This document shows positions 33,612 through 43,083 of a DNA stretch of 64,000 nucleotides, in pieces. The position numbers were made by a program, and so were the translations under genes. Source of the stretch: a bacterium (GTDB taxonomy: Bacteria; Cyanobacteriota; Vampirovibrionia; Obscuribacterales; Obscuribacteraceae); contig WGMS01000003.1 of assembly GCA_016124935.1 (NCBI GenBank), positions 1 through 64,000 on the forward strand, read 5' to 3'. Every line of letters starts with the position of its first letter. Position 1 is the stretch's first letter. Below the pieces are notes generated by a model, which was not told the origin of the DNA, ran no database searches, and saw only the letters and a program-made list of their open reading frames with translations.

Positions 33612-34559
33612 ATGATGGAAGTGAGAACTGATATTAGTAAAGTAGAATACCGACTGGCAAGCCGTATAAACCAGCGAACCAAGCTGGTAATCACAGATGT
33701 AGACGGAACTCTGGCTTCATTCTGGGACTATTTCGTACCGGCTCTCAGAGACTTTCTCCGTCAGATGAGCCAGGAAGTCAAAACACCTGTATCCGAACTA
33801 GCCGAAGACATAGGCAGGGTGGTGGAAAGACACGGCACCCACGAGTATCCCTGGCTCCTAGAAGAGACAGGCTTCGCCTGGCGGCACTACGAGAAAAATC
33901 CGGAGCTCTTCGTCGAACGATATGTCAAACCTTTCTGGAAAACCCTCGATGAAAACCGGAAGAAATATCTGCGTCCGTTTCCGGAAACGCTCAACACCCT
34001 TGCAGAGCTGAAGCGCATGGGAATTAAAGTGGTGGCACTGAGCGATGCTCCGGACTATATGGCTCGCATCAGAAACAAACAGGTGTTCGATGGCTTACTA
34101 GATGCGGTCTACGCTTTGGAAACAGTAGAGCCCCCGAAAGATTCCATCTTCAAGCCAATAAGCCTGGAGCACGGCAGACAACGCCTGAAAGATCTAAAAG
34201 AGTCCACCGACAATCTCAAGACTCGCCTGGTAACACTACCTAAGAGTTATGAAAAACCTTGCCCCTCGGGCCTCGATATGGTGCTTGAAGATTTCGAAGT
34301 CTATCCCTACGAAGCGCTCTTCATAGGAGACAGCCTCAAAAAAGATGGGCTGGTGGCAGCCTCGCGAGGCATCCGCTTTATCTGGGCCCATTACGGCAGC
34401 CATCTACCCGCCGAATACGAAGAGCTGGTGTTGAAAGATTTGAAACCGGCGGATCAAGAAGATGCCCTAGTTCTTAGAGAAGAAGAGAACATCGACTGTC
34501 GCCCGCCAATTGTAGAAGCGATAGCGGCCCGCTATGACGAGCTGCTCAATCATGTTTAG
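33612..34559 (+). CDS. HAD-superfamily hydrolase
   Basis: A 315-residue HAD phosphatase-like protein. Motif I is ITDVDGTL with the nucleophilic Asp, motif II is ALSDA, a candidate Lys of motif III is in YEKPCPSG, and motif IV is FIGDSLKKDG. A large helical cap lies between motifs I and II. It should hydrolyse a phosphate ester in the cytoplasm; the substrate is unknown. CGGAGG lies eight bases before the ATG at 33612. The 3' end overlaps the convergent membrane-protein gene by 14 bases. Confidence 0.88.
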   Translation: MMEVRTDISKVEYRLASRINQRTKLVITDVDGTLASFWDYFVPALRDFLRQMSQEVKTPVSELAEDIGRVVERHGTHEYPWLLEETGFAWRHYEKNPELFVERYVKPFWKTLDENRKKYLRPFPETLNTLAELKRMGIKVVALSDAPDYMARIRNKQVFDGLLDAVYALETVEPPKDSIFKPISLEHGRQRLKDLKESTDNLKTRLVTLPKSYEKPCPSGLDMVLEDFEVYPYEALFIGDSLKKDGLVAASRGIRFIWAHYGSHLPAEYEELVLKDLKPADQEDALVLREEENIDCRPPIVEAIAARYDELLNHV

Positions 34560-35412
34560 ACTTTGCGGTCTTTGCTCCGATACCGCCTAAAAGGCGCCCT
34601 GGTAGACATCCGGATAAGAGAATCAGATTAAGAGCGGCAAAACCCAGAAATGCCGTGACCAGATGCCCGCCTTCCAGCAGGAAGACTCGTCCAATGTCGA
34701 GACAATCGCTGATGACAAATTCTGCAAAGAGCAAAACCGGCATCGAAAGAAAGCACCAGCCTACTGGATACCAGACCACAATCAAGTTCTCGAGGCAAGT
34801 ACGCAACGAAGTGGAAGCGAAGCGAAAGCCTATAACTATGCCGCTGACAGCAATCAGAAACAATGGTGTCAAAAGATAGCGGGTGTTCAGCTCGATAACT
34901 CCTCCGGAGAATATCGCGTACACAAGTGGTGCCGCCACCACCAGCATCGCGACCCATAGAAGAAGAAGTCGATGACGATAGAGATACTCTCGTCTTTCGT
35001 CGGTCGCTAAAATTCTATGAAAAACAGAACAATATCCATCTACCACCACAGCCAGTGCCGCAGCTCCACCGAACCACAGAAATGCCCTGACGGTGAAATA
35101 CGGCAATAACACGGGCTTTTGAGGCCACAAGCCGGTCATATATCCGGCAAAAAATATCAATAACACAATACACTCTGAAGCCACCCAGATTCTGCCTCCG
35201 GCGTGGCGCGCCCTGTTTGTGCTATGCACCGTGGTAAATACCGCTGTAAAAACAAACAAGAATGTATAGTTGCGAACTATGAAAACCGAGGAATCTTCGG
35301 CAAGACTGAGCACTGAAGCCAGATACAGATAAAGACCGGCGAAGATGAAACTACCGCCGGTTGCGCAGATTAATCCGGACAGAATTGACAAAGGCAGCGC
35401 CGGCGACGGCAT
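34546..35412 (-). CDS. Polytopic membrane protein of unknown function
   Basis: A 288-residue protein with about eight predicted transmembrane helices and few polar loops; no catalytic motif was recognised. It starts five bases after the stop of the LpoB/CsgG-like gene, with AGGACAG before the ATG, so the two form an operon. It could be a membrane partner of that exported protein. Transporter or sensor roles cannot be told apart from sequence. Confidence 0.7.
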   Translation of the reverse strand: MPSPALPLSILSGLICATGGSFIFAGLYLYLASVLSLAEDSSVFIVRNYTFLFVFTAVFTTVHSTNRARHAGGRIWVASECIVLLIFFAGYMTGLWPQKPVLLPYFTVRAFLWFGGAAALAVVVDGYCSVFHRILATDERREYLYRHRLLLLWVAMLVVAAPLVYAIFSGGVIELNTRYLLTPLFLIAVSGIVIGFRFASTSLRTCLENLIVVWYPVGWCFLSMPVLLFAEFVISDCLDIGRVFLLEGGHLVTAFLGFAALNLILLSGCLPGRLLGGIGAKTAKSKHD

Positions 35413-35417
35413 CTGTC

Positions 35418-36035
35418 CTATCTGCCGACAGCCGAGGCTATGTTGCTAGCGAGAGCGGAAGCCACATCTGGCACATGCTTCTTGGCAAAGACTTCATAGA
35501 CGGTATCACCGGATTTGCGAGTAAAAGCTTTGATTCTGTACTTCTTGCTTGCTTCCTGCCAAACCCGTTTGCCGGACTTGGCATCGACCAGCTTGGTGGT
35601 AATCACCATCTCGTAAACATCTTTGAGAACGGTATTTCCATCGAACTCGACCCGCTCTATGGTACCGGTGACCAGATACTTGGCACCCAGCTCTTTGGAA
35701 AGCTTATCAGTGTCACCACCTTCCGGAGAGGCTTCCCCCAGGACTTTGTCCATATCGGCTTTGGCCAGGACCTTTTTGCCGATCAACTCTCTCAACTGTT
35801 GAATCAAATTCTTTTGCAATTCGACATTGAGCTTGGAAAGTTCGCCTTTAGTAGGAGGCTCGACCTTGTTCTTCATTTTCCAGATCTCATCGGCATCGAC
35901 ATCGACAATCTGAGGACCGGCAAAGCGCATCACGGCAATGTTATCGCCGTCGGCGGCCAGGGCGGCAGTCGACATTCCCCAGGCAGCGCAGGTAAGCAAT
36001 GAGGTCAAAATGGCTGGGAGAAGGTTGAATCTCAT
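35418..36035 (-). CDS. Secreted CsgG/LpoB-like protein
   Basis: A 205-residue protein with a signal peptide (LLPAILTSLLTCAAWGMSTAALA). The body shows the LpoB/CsgG/GNA1162 pattern: NIAVMRFAG, a helical LQKNLIQQLRE, KVLAKADMDKVLGE, then AKYLVTGTIERVE and TTKLVDAKSGKRVWQ. Relatives are outer-envelope proteins that activate peptidoglycan synthases or form secretion pores. No lipobox Cys is seen, so it is probably soluble rather than a lipoprotein. AAGGAGG precedes the ATG. Confidence 0.72.
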   Translation of the reverse strand: MRFNLLPAILTSLLTCAAWGMSTAALAADGDNIAVMRFAGPQIVDVDADEIWKMKNKVEPPTKGELSKLNVELQKNLIQQLRELIGKKVLAKADMDKVLGEASPEGGDTDKLSKELGAKYLVTGTIERVEFDGNTVLKDVYEMVITTKLVDAKSGKRVWQEASKKYRIKAFTRKSGDTVYEVFAKKHVPDVASALASNIASAVGR

Positions 36036-36180
36036 GGAATGGTTCCCTCCTTACGAGATCGGTCCGTCAATTATACAGAGCCCCAGGGCTTGACAAGCCG
36101 CTCCCCAGCGACATCGTCTTCTGAGATCTATGCACTACAATTAGCACAGATTCAAAAGCGAAAGGCGAGAGGCTATTACT

Positions 36181-36564
36181 ATGGATAAGAAACTTGTGAC
36201 ATCAGGCTCTCCGTATGAGGCTCAGATAGGCTTCTCCCGAGCAGTTCGAATCGGCAATATTATCGCGGTATCCGGCACCGCCCCCATAGCAGAGGACGGC
36301 AAGACAAGCTGTCCCGGTGACGCCTATGGTCAGACATTGCGCTGCCTCGAAATAATAGAAAAAGCCATAGAAGAAGCCGGCGGCAAGCGCGAGAACATCA
36401 TCAGAACCCGGGTCTATCTGACCGATATAAACCGCTGGAAAGAATGTTCCAAAGCCCACGCCGAATACTTCAGCGAAATCAAACCTGCTTCTACCGTCGT
36501 CGAGGTGAGCCATCTGGTCAAATCAGAATGGCTGGTAGAGATAGAAGCAGATTGTGTTCTCTAG
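36181..36564 (+). CDS. RidA/YjgF family protein
   Basis: A 127-residue RidA-like protein. Family features are FSRAVRIGNIIAVSGTAP, the GGKRENIIRTRVYLTD segment with the substrate-binding Arg, and the C-terminal PASTVVEVSHLV...VEIEADCV. RidA enzymes deaminate reactive enamines and imines formed by PLP enzymes; this branch (RidA-like subgroup with SGTAPI) may differ in substrate. It stands alone, convergent with the large TPR gene. Confidence 0.92.
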   Translation: MDKKLVTSGSPYEAQIGFSRAVRIGNIIAVSGTAPIAEDGKTSCPGDAYGQTLRCLEIIEKAIEEAGGKRENIIRTRVYLTDINRWKECSKAHAEYFSEIKPASTVVEVSHLVKSEWLVEIEADCVL

Positions 36565-36575
36565 CGCTCTAAGCT

Positions 36576-38522
36576 CTAGCCTTTACGCTTAGTTTCTTTT
36601 TGGGCTTCTTTAGCGGCTTTATCCGTCAGCTTTTCAATGAGCTTCTCGAACTTCTCTTTATCCTTCTGGGGAAGGGCGGCGTCCAGCACCAGATAGTTCT
36701 TGTACTGGGCGGCTGCTTCGGCCAGTTCGGCAGAGGTAGGCTTCTTCGATTTTTCCAGAGCCAGCGCCAGTCCATAACGAGCTTCGGCTAGCTTGGGATT
36801 CTGAGAGAGCGCTTTTCTGAAGCGGTCTACTGCACCATCGAATTGCTTTTTCTTATTGAGTTCATCGCCGACTTTGACATTCTCCTGGGCATCGCTGCGC
36901 AGCTTGGCTATCTGAGTCAGGCCACGTTCGACCCGCTTGGGAGAACCGCTGAATGCCTGGGCTTTTTTATAGGCGGCTTCGGCATTGTCCAGGTCTTTTA
37001 TGAGGATGGCGACGTCACCTACGGCAAATGCCTGACGAGCGTCTTGCAGATTGCCTATAACCTGGGTCAGATCGGCAGAGGCTTTTTGAAAGTCGCCTTG
37101 AGCCATCAAAGCCTCGGCTTTAGCCAGACGCTCACCGTCATTCTGCGGCTCGCCGATTTCACTGATATCGGGTTTGGTGCCGGCAAGAGCCATTAACTTA
37201 GCCTTGGCCAGTCTCAATTCCATATCGTTAGGGGTTAGTTTAACCGCTTCATCAATAGACTTCATCGCTTGCTCATAGTCGTTGGATGCAAGCAGAGCGC
37301 TGGCTGTCTGCTTCTGAGCCTTCAGACAGAGCGCCTTGGAGAGACCCTTGATGGCGGTGGTGTCATTGGGACCCATCTTCAATATGGTCTGATACTCGGT
37401 GATAGCTTGATCGGCTTTCTCTAGCTTCAAGCAAATTTCGGCGATATGCTGACGCAAGTCCAGGTTGTATGGCATCTGGGTGAGACCGGAATGCAGCTCT
37501 GCCAGAGCCAGCTCTAGATCGCCTTTGCTTTCTCTGATCTCAGCGATTTTAAGATAAGGAGTAGCGTTCTCCGGTTTGATCATAATAGATTGGCGATATT
37601 CTTTTAAGGCGGCAACGATATTGCCCTGCTGTTGATAGGCTTGACCCAGCTCCATCCTTACAGGCCAGCTGTTGGGGAACTGATAGAGAGAGGTGTTCAA
37701 CTCTTGGATGGCCTGGTCGATATCGCCCTGGGCAAGGTAAGCCGAGCCAAGACCATAATGAGCGCCGGAGTTTCCAGAGTTGAGCTCGATGGCACGCTTG
37801 AAGGCATCGACAGCCTGGGGAGTCGCTTTCTGACTGAGATAGATTTTGCCCAGTGCGGAGAAAGCGTAGGAGTGATGCGGGTCGAGCTGGGTGGCGGTGC
37901 GAAGTTCGCCGGCGGCAGAGTCTAGATGACCCTGTTCTTGATAGACCCGACCGAGGGCAAAATGCGACTCGGCGGAAGCCGGAGCGAGGCTGGCGGCTTG
38001 CTTGGCGTAAATCTCTGCCTGCTTCAAGTAAGACTCGCGGTTCTTGCGGATAGTCATAGAAGAAGATTGAAGACGGTTGAGAATCACTTCTGCTTTGCCA
38101 GCATAGGCAAGCGCGTTGTGAGGGTTTTGCAATAGCACTCGGTCGAACATCTCTTCAGCGCCGTCGAGCTTGAACTGCTTGGCAAGAGAGATTCCCAGAC
38201 CGACAGTGGCGGCAAGGTCCTGGGGATCTTTGACCAGTAGCTCCCGAAAAGACTCTTCCGCTTCGCTGTATTTGCCTTCGGATAGCAGCTTCTGGGCGGG
38301 GATAATGTCGTGAGTGACCTGACCGGTCATCACCCCGGAGCCCGGCTGGGCAGCCGATGACGAAGGCGGAGAATAAACTTGAGGAGGGATGTATTGAGAA
38401 TCGACACTCTCACCGGCACCCGGCAGCGGCGACTGAGCCTGGACGCTTCCCATTGTTGACATAGAAAGGGACAGGGATAGGGCAAGGGCACCTGTGGCAA
38501 TCCGCTTGGTTCTCGAAGGCAT
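36576..38522 (-). CDS. Exported multi-TPR protein
   Basis: A 648-residue protein with a signal peptide (IATGALALSLSLSMSTMGSVQAQS), a Pro/Ser-rich linker and more than ten TPR repeats (for example ALAYAGKAEVIL, SHFALGRVYQEQGHLDSAAGELRTA, GLGSAYLAQGDIDQAIQELN). It ends in a Lys-rich tail. It probably acts as an extracytoplasmic scaffold. GGAG precedes the ATG. It lies 131 bases downstream of the kinase gene on the same strand, with a hairpin between. Its partner is unknown. Confidence 0.88.
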   Translation of the reverse strand: MPSRTKRIATGALALSLSLSMSTMGSVQAQSPLPGAGESVDSQYIPPQVYSPPSSSAAQPGSGVMTGQVTHDIIPAQKLLSEGKYSEAEESFRELLVKDPQDLAATVGLGISLAKQFKLDGAEEMFDRVLLQNPHNALAYAGKAEVILNRLQSSSMTIRKNRESYLKQAEIYAKQAASLAPASAESHFALGRVYQEQGHLDSAAGELRTATQLDPHHSYAFSALGKIYLSQKATPQAVDAFKRAIELNSGNSGAHYGLGSAYLAQGDIDQAIQELNTSLYQFPNSWPVRMELGQAYQQQGNIVAALKEYRQSIMIKPENATPYLKIAEIRESKGDLELALAELHSGLTQMPYNLDLRQHIAEICLKLEKADQAITEYQTILKMGPNDTTAIKGLSKALCLKAQKQTASALLASNDYEQAMKSIDEAVKLTPNDMELRLAKAKLMALAGTKPDISEIGEPQNDGERLAKAEALMAQGDFQKASADLTQVIGNLQDARQAFAVGDVAILIKDLDNAEAAYKKAQAFSGSPKRVERGLTQIAKLRSDAQENVKVGDELNKKKQFDGAVDRFRKALSQNPKLAEARYGLALALEKSKKPTSAELAEAAAQYKNYLVLDAALPQKDKEKFEKLIEKLTDKAAKEAQKETKRKG

Positions 38523-38609
38523 GGTTTTTCTCCAGTTTTGACGTCGGAATTCGTGAATGGAAATTCAAAACTCCCAATAAACGCCGCGATCATAGCAGGT
38601 CGAATCGCG

Positions 38610-38628
38610 CCCCGGGTCATTCCCGGGG
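38610..38628. repeat. Intercistronic GC-rich hairpin
   Basis: Perfect arms CCCCGGG / CCCGGGG around TCATT, between the kinase stop and the TPR-protein start. There is no T-tract on the minus strand, so it may affect mRNA stability rather than end transcription. Confidence 0.4.
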
Positions 38629-38653
38629 ATTATCTTGCCTTCTTTGTTTACAA

Positions 38654-40975
38654 CTACCAGCTCGGCTTAAGCCCTGTATGGACGAATGCCGGGTTCGACA
38701 GGAGGTCTTCCCGGGTCAGGGGCTCCGCCGTCTTCAAACGATCCTGCTCTAATGAGGTATTCTCGAGCTTACTCAAAGCGTAAGCCTGTACCAGAGCATT
38801 GGCTCGTACTTCTTCTTTGTAGAATCCCATCGGTCTGTACTCAGAAGTCGCGCCTAAAAAGCCGCTGTGGCGATAAGAGTCCGCTACCTGCCGATAGCTA
38901 TCGAGAGCCTCTTGCTTGCCTTTCAGCTTTTCGGTAAGGACAGCGTTGAGCAAACGAACATTGCCATTATTGCTATGGTCTATCGCCAGATGATTCTGAC
39001 AGACTTCTCGGGCTTCATCGTAGCGATTGAGGGCGCAAAGCATTCTGGCTTGTTCGAAGCAAGTCTCTTTGTTCCAATTATGTTTACCGTCTTGAGCCTG
39101 GCGATAAAGCTCCAGAGCCCGCTTATAGTCGCCCTTGCTTTCATAGACTCGCGCTTTTAAAACCAGACCTTTCGAAGATTCGGCTTTATGGTTCAAGCTG
39201 TCGTAATTCTCCGCCCTTTTCATAGCCCGGTCGAACTTGCCGTCTTCCATTAAAAGCAGACAAGAATCATATTGAAAGTTAGAATTACTGGGGGTCTGCT
39301 TGATTGCACGCTCTAAAACATCGATGGCCCTGGTTCTGTTACCGGCTTTATTCTCTAGATAAGCCAGAGTGCGCACGGCGCTTTCGTCTTCAGAATTGAG
39401 CGCCACAGAAAAACCAGCCAGGGTTCTGCCTGCAGCCGGTAGATACTCGCAAGACAGATTAGCCACCCCAAGGCAGAGCTTCGCTACCTCTTTAGGTACC
39501 ACGACCACGGTAAGAAAAGCCAATACGGCAAATATACAGGTGGAGCGCGTTAAGAAGTCGCCAAAGCCGATTTTGCGCTTGCCGCGCCAGAAAAATAGTC
39601 CGCAAGCACCGATAACCACTAGAAGAAGCGAGCCGAGGTGCACATAAAAATCAATCACACCCAGCACTTTCATCCACTCGGGGAAATCAGAGAAAGAGCC
39701 TCCGGGGGCGCCTTTAAAATTGAAAAGCACGCCCCAGAGCGCCATGAATCCGGCGATTGCAGTGAACGGCAGAATTGTCGAACAGGTCACTCCAAAACTG
39801 AGACTGATTAGAGAGAGCCACCAGCCGCTGGCGCTGTTTTTCCAGTCGATGGTGTTGCGCAACTGATCTAAGAAGGAGGAGAAACTGACATAGATACCGC
39901 CGACCACCAGAAGATTGAGCACAGACACCATAAGAATCGTGGCTACGCCAGCCTGATTAAAATAGGTAGCCGAGACCACCGCATAGAACAAAACGGCGAC
40001 GCCACCGACCACGGTGCCGATCATCTGACGCTTGGTGAATTCACGTTTCTGTTTGACCGTCTTCTTGTACTTGGAAGGCTGTTTGCCCTGGGATACAAGA
40101 AACAGATCTTTGATCAAATCGCCGACATTCTGATAGCGGTTCACCTGATCTTTTTCAAGACAGCGCATCACCACGCTCTCCAGTCGTCCCGCCAGCTTCT
40201 GTCTTTTAAGCCCTGCCGGAAATGGCTCTATCTCTTCGTTTATATGCTTGACGACAACCTGTATCGGGTTGGCGCCGCCAAAAGGCGGATCGCCTGTTAA
40301 CAGCTCATAAAGAAGACAGCCGAGAGAATAGATGTCGGATCTGGCATCCAGCATAAAACCAAGACATTGCTCCGGGCTCATATAATGAGGGCTGCCGAAG
40401 ACCTCGCCGGTTTCGGTCAAGTTATGGGTCTCGCGATTGGCTTGCGGCATTACTTTTGCGATACCGAAGTCCACTACTTTGACGCGCTCTTCACCGTTGT
40501 CGCCTTTTCCAATCAGAATGTTATTCGGTTTGATATCGCGGTGGATTACATCTTTGCGGTGGGCATGGTCGAGGGCGTGACAGATCTCGCTGAAAATAGA
40601 TAAGGCTCTTTCCGGCTTGAGTAAACCCTCTGCTTTCAAGACCTCTGCCAGACTGACCCCTTCAAAGTAATCCATCATTATATAAGGCAGGCCATCGTCG
40701 GTGGTGCCGAATCCGAAGGTGGTGACCAGACTGGGATGATCCAGATGGGATGCCGCTTCTGCTTCTTGCTCGAAGCGCTTGAGCGCAGCCCGGTCAGAAG
40801 TGAGCTCGGCCTGCAAGACCTTGATGCAAATAACTCTATCCAGCTTAAGATCTCTGACCTTGTAGACGCTGCCCATGCCGCCTCGGCCGACCAGAGCCAA
40901 CACTTCGTAGCCCTCGCCGAATGATGGGTATTCTTCTTCTGGTCGCCCGGCGTTTTCTGTGTTTTCGGTATTCAT
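38654..40975 (-). CDS. Ser/Thr protein kinase with multi-span membrane region and TPR tail
   Basis: A 773-residue protein. The N-terminal Hanks kinase domain (about 23-295) has GRGGMGSV (30-37), IKV with K52, HRDIKPNN (145-152), DFG (169-171) and SPEQ. Unlike the kinase at the window start, several membrane helices follow (about 317-535, roughly six), then C-terminal TPR repeats (about 545-770). The Cys-rich leader of the first kinase is absent. An active kinase is expected; stimulus and substrates are unknown. AAGGGGG lies nine bases before the ATG, and a terminator-like hairpin sits in the leader. Confidence 0.9.
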   Translation of the reverse strand: MNTENTENAGRPEEEYPSFGEGYEVLALVGRGGMGSVYKVRDLKLDRVICIKVLQAELTSDRAALKRFEQEAEAASHLDHPSLVTTFGFGTTDDGLPYIMMDYFEGVSLAEVLKAEGLLKPERALSIFSEICHALDHAHRKDVIHRDIKPNNILIGKGDNGEERVKVVDFGIAKVMPQANRETHNLTETGEVFGSPHYMSPEQCLGFMLDARSDIYSLGCLLYELLTGDPPFGGANPIQVVVKHINEEIEPFPAGLKRQKLAGRLESVVMRCLEKDQVNRYQNVGDLIKDLFLVSQGKQPSKYKKTVKQKREFTKRQMIGTVVGGVAVLFYAVVSATYFNQAGVATILMVSVLNLLVVGGIYVSFSSFLDQLRNTIDWKNSASGWWLSLISLSFGVTCSTILPFTAIAGFMALWGVLFNFKGAPGGSFSDFPEWMKVLGVIDFYVHLGSLLLVVIGACGLFFWRGKRKIGFGDFLTRSTCIFAVLAFLTVVVVPKEVAKLCLGVANLSCEYLPAAGRTLAGFSVALNSEDESAVRTLAYLENKAGNRTRAIDVLERAIKQTPSNSNFQYDSCLLLMEDGKFDRAMKRAENYDSLNHKAESSKGLVLKARVYESKGDYKRALELYRQAQDGKHNWNKETCFEQARMLCALNRYDEAREVCQNHLAIDHSNNGNVRLLNAVLTEKLKGKQEALDSYRQVADSYRHSGFLGATSEYRPMGFYKEEVRANALVQAYALSKLENTSLEQDRLKTAEPLTREDLLSNPAFVHTGLKPSW

Positions 40976-41008
40976 GGACTTCGTCCCCCTTACATCTCCG
41001 CGTAGAAA

Positions 41009-41032
41009 CAGAAAAACCCTGCGGACAGCAGG
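41009..41032 (-). terminator. Terminator-like hairpin in the kinase leader
   Basis: On the minus strand CCTGC-TGTCC-GCAGG is followed by GTTTTTCTG, the form of a short intrinsic terminator, ending 33 bases before the kinase ATG. It may act as an attenuator or as a read-through block. Confidence 0.4.
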
Positions 41033-41243
41033 CGGCTTTTCTTTCTGTACTCAAATTTTTGATGCGAGAACTCCAATTCATTATACCCTGACAACTGCCC
41101 TCAATTTTAATCTAGGACAGAAAAGCCCTTACTCGGGCGATTATCGAGGTCGACATGTCGGACAGGGTCAGAAGATGGCTCTTTACGAATCTTAAAACCA
41201 TGCTAATGTTTTACGGTTTCGGCATTTACAGGCACCTGCACCC

Positions 41244-41279
41244 TCGGTAGTCGGCAATCGGTAGTCGGTAATCGGTATC
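41244..41279 (+). repeat. 14-base tandem repeat at the translation start region
   Basis: TCGGTAGTCGGCAA, TCGGTAGTCGGTAA and a partial TCGGTATC stand in tandem, ending two bases before the phosphatase ATG and occupying the place where a ribosome site would be. Confidence 0.7.
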
Positions 41280-41281
41280 CT

Positions 41282-43042
41282 ATGAGCATTCAAAACAGAC
41301 TGAGAATTAGATTTCTAATAGCGGCAACCCTGGTCTCGACCCTTGTCAGTGCCCTGGTTGCGCCCCCGGCGGTTTTTGCAGAAGGGGACAACACTCTAGA
41401 AAAGCCGGCGAAGCAGGCCAGAACAATCCCCTGCTCGAAAGTAAAACTGGTTCTTCAGATAACCATCGACCAGCTTCGCGGCGACCTGCCTCTGCGTTTT
41501 CGCTCTCGCTTCGGCGAAGGAGGCTTCCGCTATCTACTGGACAAAGGCGCCTATTTCGCCAACGCGCACTATATACATGCCGACACCGAAACAGCGCCTG
41601 GCCATGCCACCCTTGTAACCGGCGCCACCCCTGCCCAGCACGGCATCATCGCCAGTGAATGGTGGGACCCGGAGAAGAAGAAGATAGTCTATGCCGTGGA
41701 AGACGAGAACTATCCTTTGCTCGGCGAGAATCTTGAAGCTACCGCAGGCTCCAGCACCAGCACCGAAGGTAGGGCACCCACCAATCTGCAATCCACCACC
41801 ATCGGTGACGAGATTTTTATCGCCTCGGAAAAACAGGCAAGAGTATATGGGGTCTCCGGCAAAGACCGCGGCGCCGTGCTGCCTGCCGGCCGAGCAGGCA
41901 AAGCCTTCTGGCTCTCCTCGGGCAAGATGGTGACCAGCTCTTACTATTACAAGAAGCCGCCACAATGGGTCACTGCCTGGAACGATCGCAAACTGGCCGA
42001 TTCTTATAAAAACAAGAACTGGGAGCTTTTAAACAATCGCGAGACTTACTGGCGCAAAGATCTAGATAAACGCCCCTATGAAGGCGGCTTCGAACATCTA
42101 AAACAAGAGATGCCCAAAAGTTTCGCCACTGAAAAATCCAAGCACTTCTATAAAGGTCTGATGCACAGCTATGTCAACGACGAACTGGTGCTGAACTTCG
42201 CCAAGCATCTGATCTCAGACCGGCAACTGGGCAAGGGCGACAGCGTCGATTATCTGTCCATCAGCTTTTCGTCCATAGACTATGTCGGTCATACCTGGGG
42301 TATCGAGAGCCTGGAGTCCGAAGACACTTTGCTCAGAGTGGACCGCAATCTGGCGGATCTTTTTAAACATGTGGACAGCACCGTCGGTTTGGATAACACC
42401 ATGATTGTGCTGAGCGCCGACCACGGGGTGGCCGAGATTGCAGAATATATGCAGGGACTGGGCTTTCCCTCTAATGTAATCGATTCTCACGCTCTCATCA
42501 AACATATTAGAGACTCGCTGAAGAAGCGCTACTCTACCAATAAAGATCTGGTGGCATACTTTCTCTATCCGTATATTTATCTCAACGAAGCAGCTCTGGC
42601 AGATTTAAAGCTTGATATGGAGGAGGTCGAGGAAGAGACCGCAAAAGCAGCCATGGCCTTTCCCGGGATAACTTATGCCGTGGGAGAAGCGGCTATAAAG
42701 GAAGGCGAGCTTCCCACGGACAAAGCGAATACTATCTATGACAGGATCATCAACAACTATCATCCTAAACGATCCGGTCATGTTCATTTGGTGGCGGATC
42801 AGTACAACATGCTGGTGCACTGGGAATGGAACGGCAAACCCGGCATGCACGGCACGGCTTGGAGTTATGACTCGTTCGTGCCTGTGGTCTTCACCGGTCC
42901 CGGTATCAAGGCGCGCAGAATCGTTAGAAGAATCGGTCCCCATGACATAGCACCAACCATAGCGGCTTATCTGGGCATTAAGCCGCCTTCCGGTGCGGTC
43001 GGAGACCCCCTGGCAGAAGTGGTGCCTGAGACTGATTGGTAA
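41282..43042 (+). CDS. Secreted alkaline phosphatase (PafA-like)
   Basis: A 586-residue phosphatase with a signal peptide (LIAATLVSTLVSALVAPPAVFA). The metal ligand Asp is in ITIDQLRGD, the nucleophilic Thr in ETAPGHATLVTG (T104), with AQHGI, SFSSIDYVGHTWG, SADHGVAEI and HGTAWSYDSFVPVVFTGPG as further metal-binding motifs. These match the PafA-type alkaline phosphatase superfamily branch, which releases phosphate from monoesters outside the cytoplasm. No Pho-box-like site was identified. No ribosome site is visible because repeats occupy that region. Confidence 0.9.
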   Translation: MSIQNRLRIRFLIAATLVSTLVSALVAPPAVFAEGDNTLEKPAKQARTIPCSKVKLVLQITIDQLRGDLPLRFRSRFGEGGFRYLLDKGAYFANAHYIHADTETAPGHATLVTGATPAQHGIIASEWWDPEKKKIVYAVEDENYPLLGENLEATAGSSTSTEGRAPTNLQSTTIGDEIFIASEKQARVYGVSGKDRGAVLPAGRAGKAFWLSSGKMVTSSYYYKKPPQWVTAWNDRKLADSYKNKNWELLNNRETYWRKDLDKRPYEGGFEHLKQEMPKSFATEKSKHFYKGLMHSYVNDELVLNFAKHLISDRQLGKGDSVDYLSISFSSIDYVGHTWGIESLESEDTLLRVDRNLADLFKHVDSTVGLDNTMIVLSADHGVAEIAEYMQGLGFPSNVIDSHALIKHIRDSLKKRYSTNKDLVAYFLYPYIYLNEAALADLKLDMEEVEEETAKAAMAFPGITYAVGEAAIKEGELPTDKANTIYDRIINNYHPKRSGHVHLVADQYNMLVHWEWNGKPGMHGTAWSYDSFVPVVFTGPGIKARRIVRRIGPHDIAPTIAAYLGIKPPSGAVGDPLAEVVPETDW

Positions 43043-43083
43043 CCCGGTAAAACGTCATTGCTTGAGCAGGCCGGGTTTTAGTT
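43041..43083 (+). terminator. Probable intrinsic terminator after the phosphatase gene
   Basis: AACCCGG (43041-43047) pairs with CCGGGTT (43071-43077), followed by TTAGTTTAT. The loop is long at 23 bases and the second arm lies inside the convergent gene's 3' end. Confidence 0.45.

Larger units (their letters stand above)
40976..41281. other. Intergenic region between divergent kinase and phosphatase genes
   Basis: 306 bases. It holds the leader hairpin of the kinase (41009-41032) and a 14-base tandem repeat next to the phosphatase start (41244-41279). No open frame of interest or clear -35/-10 pair was seen. Confidence 0.5.
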
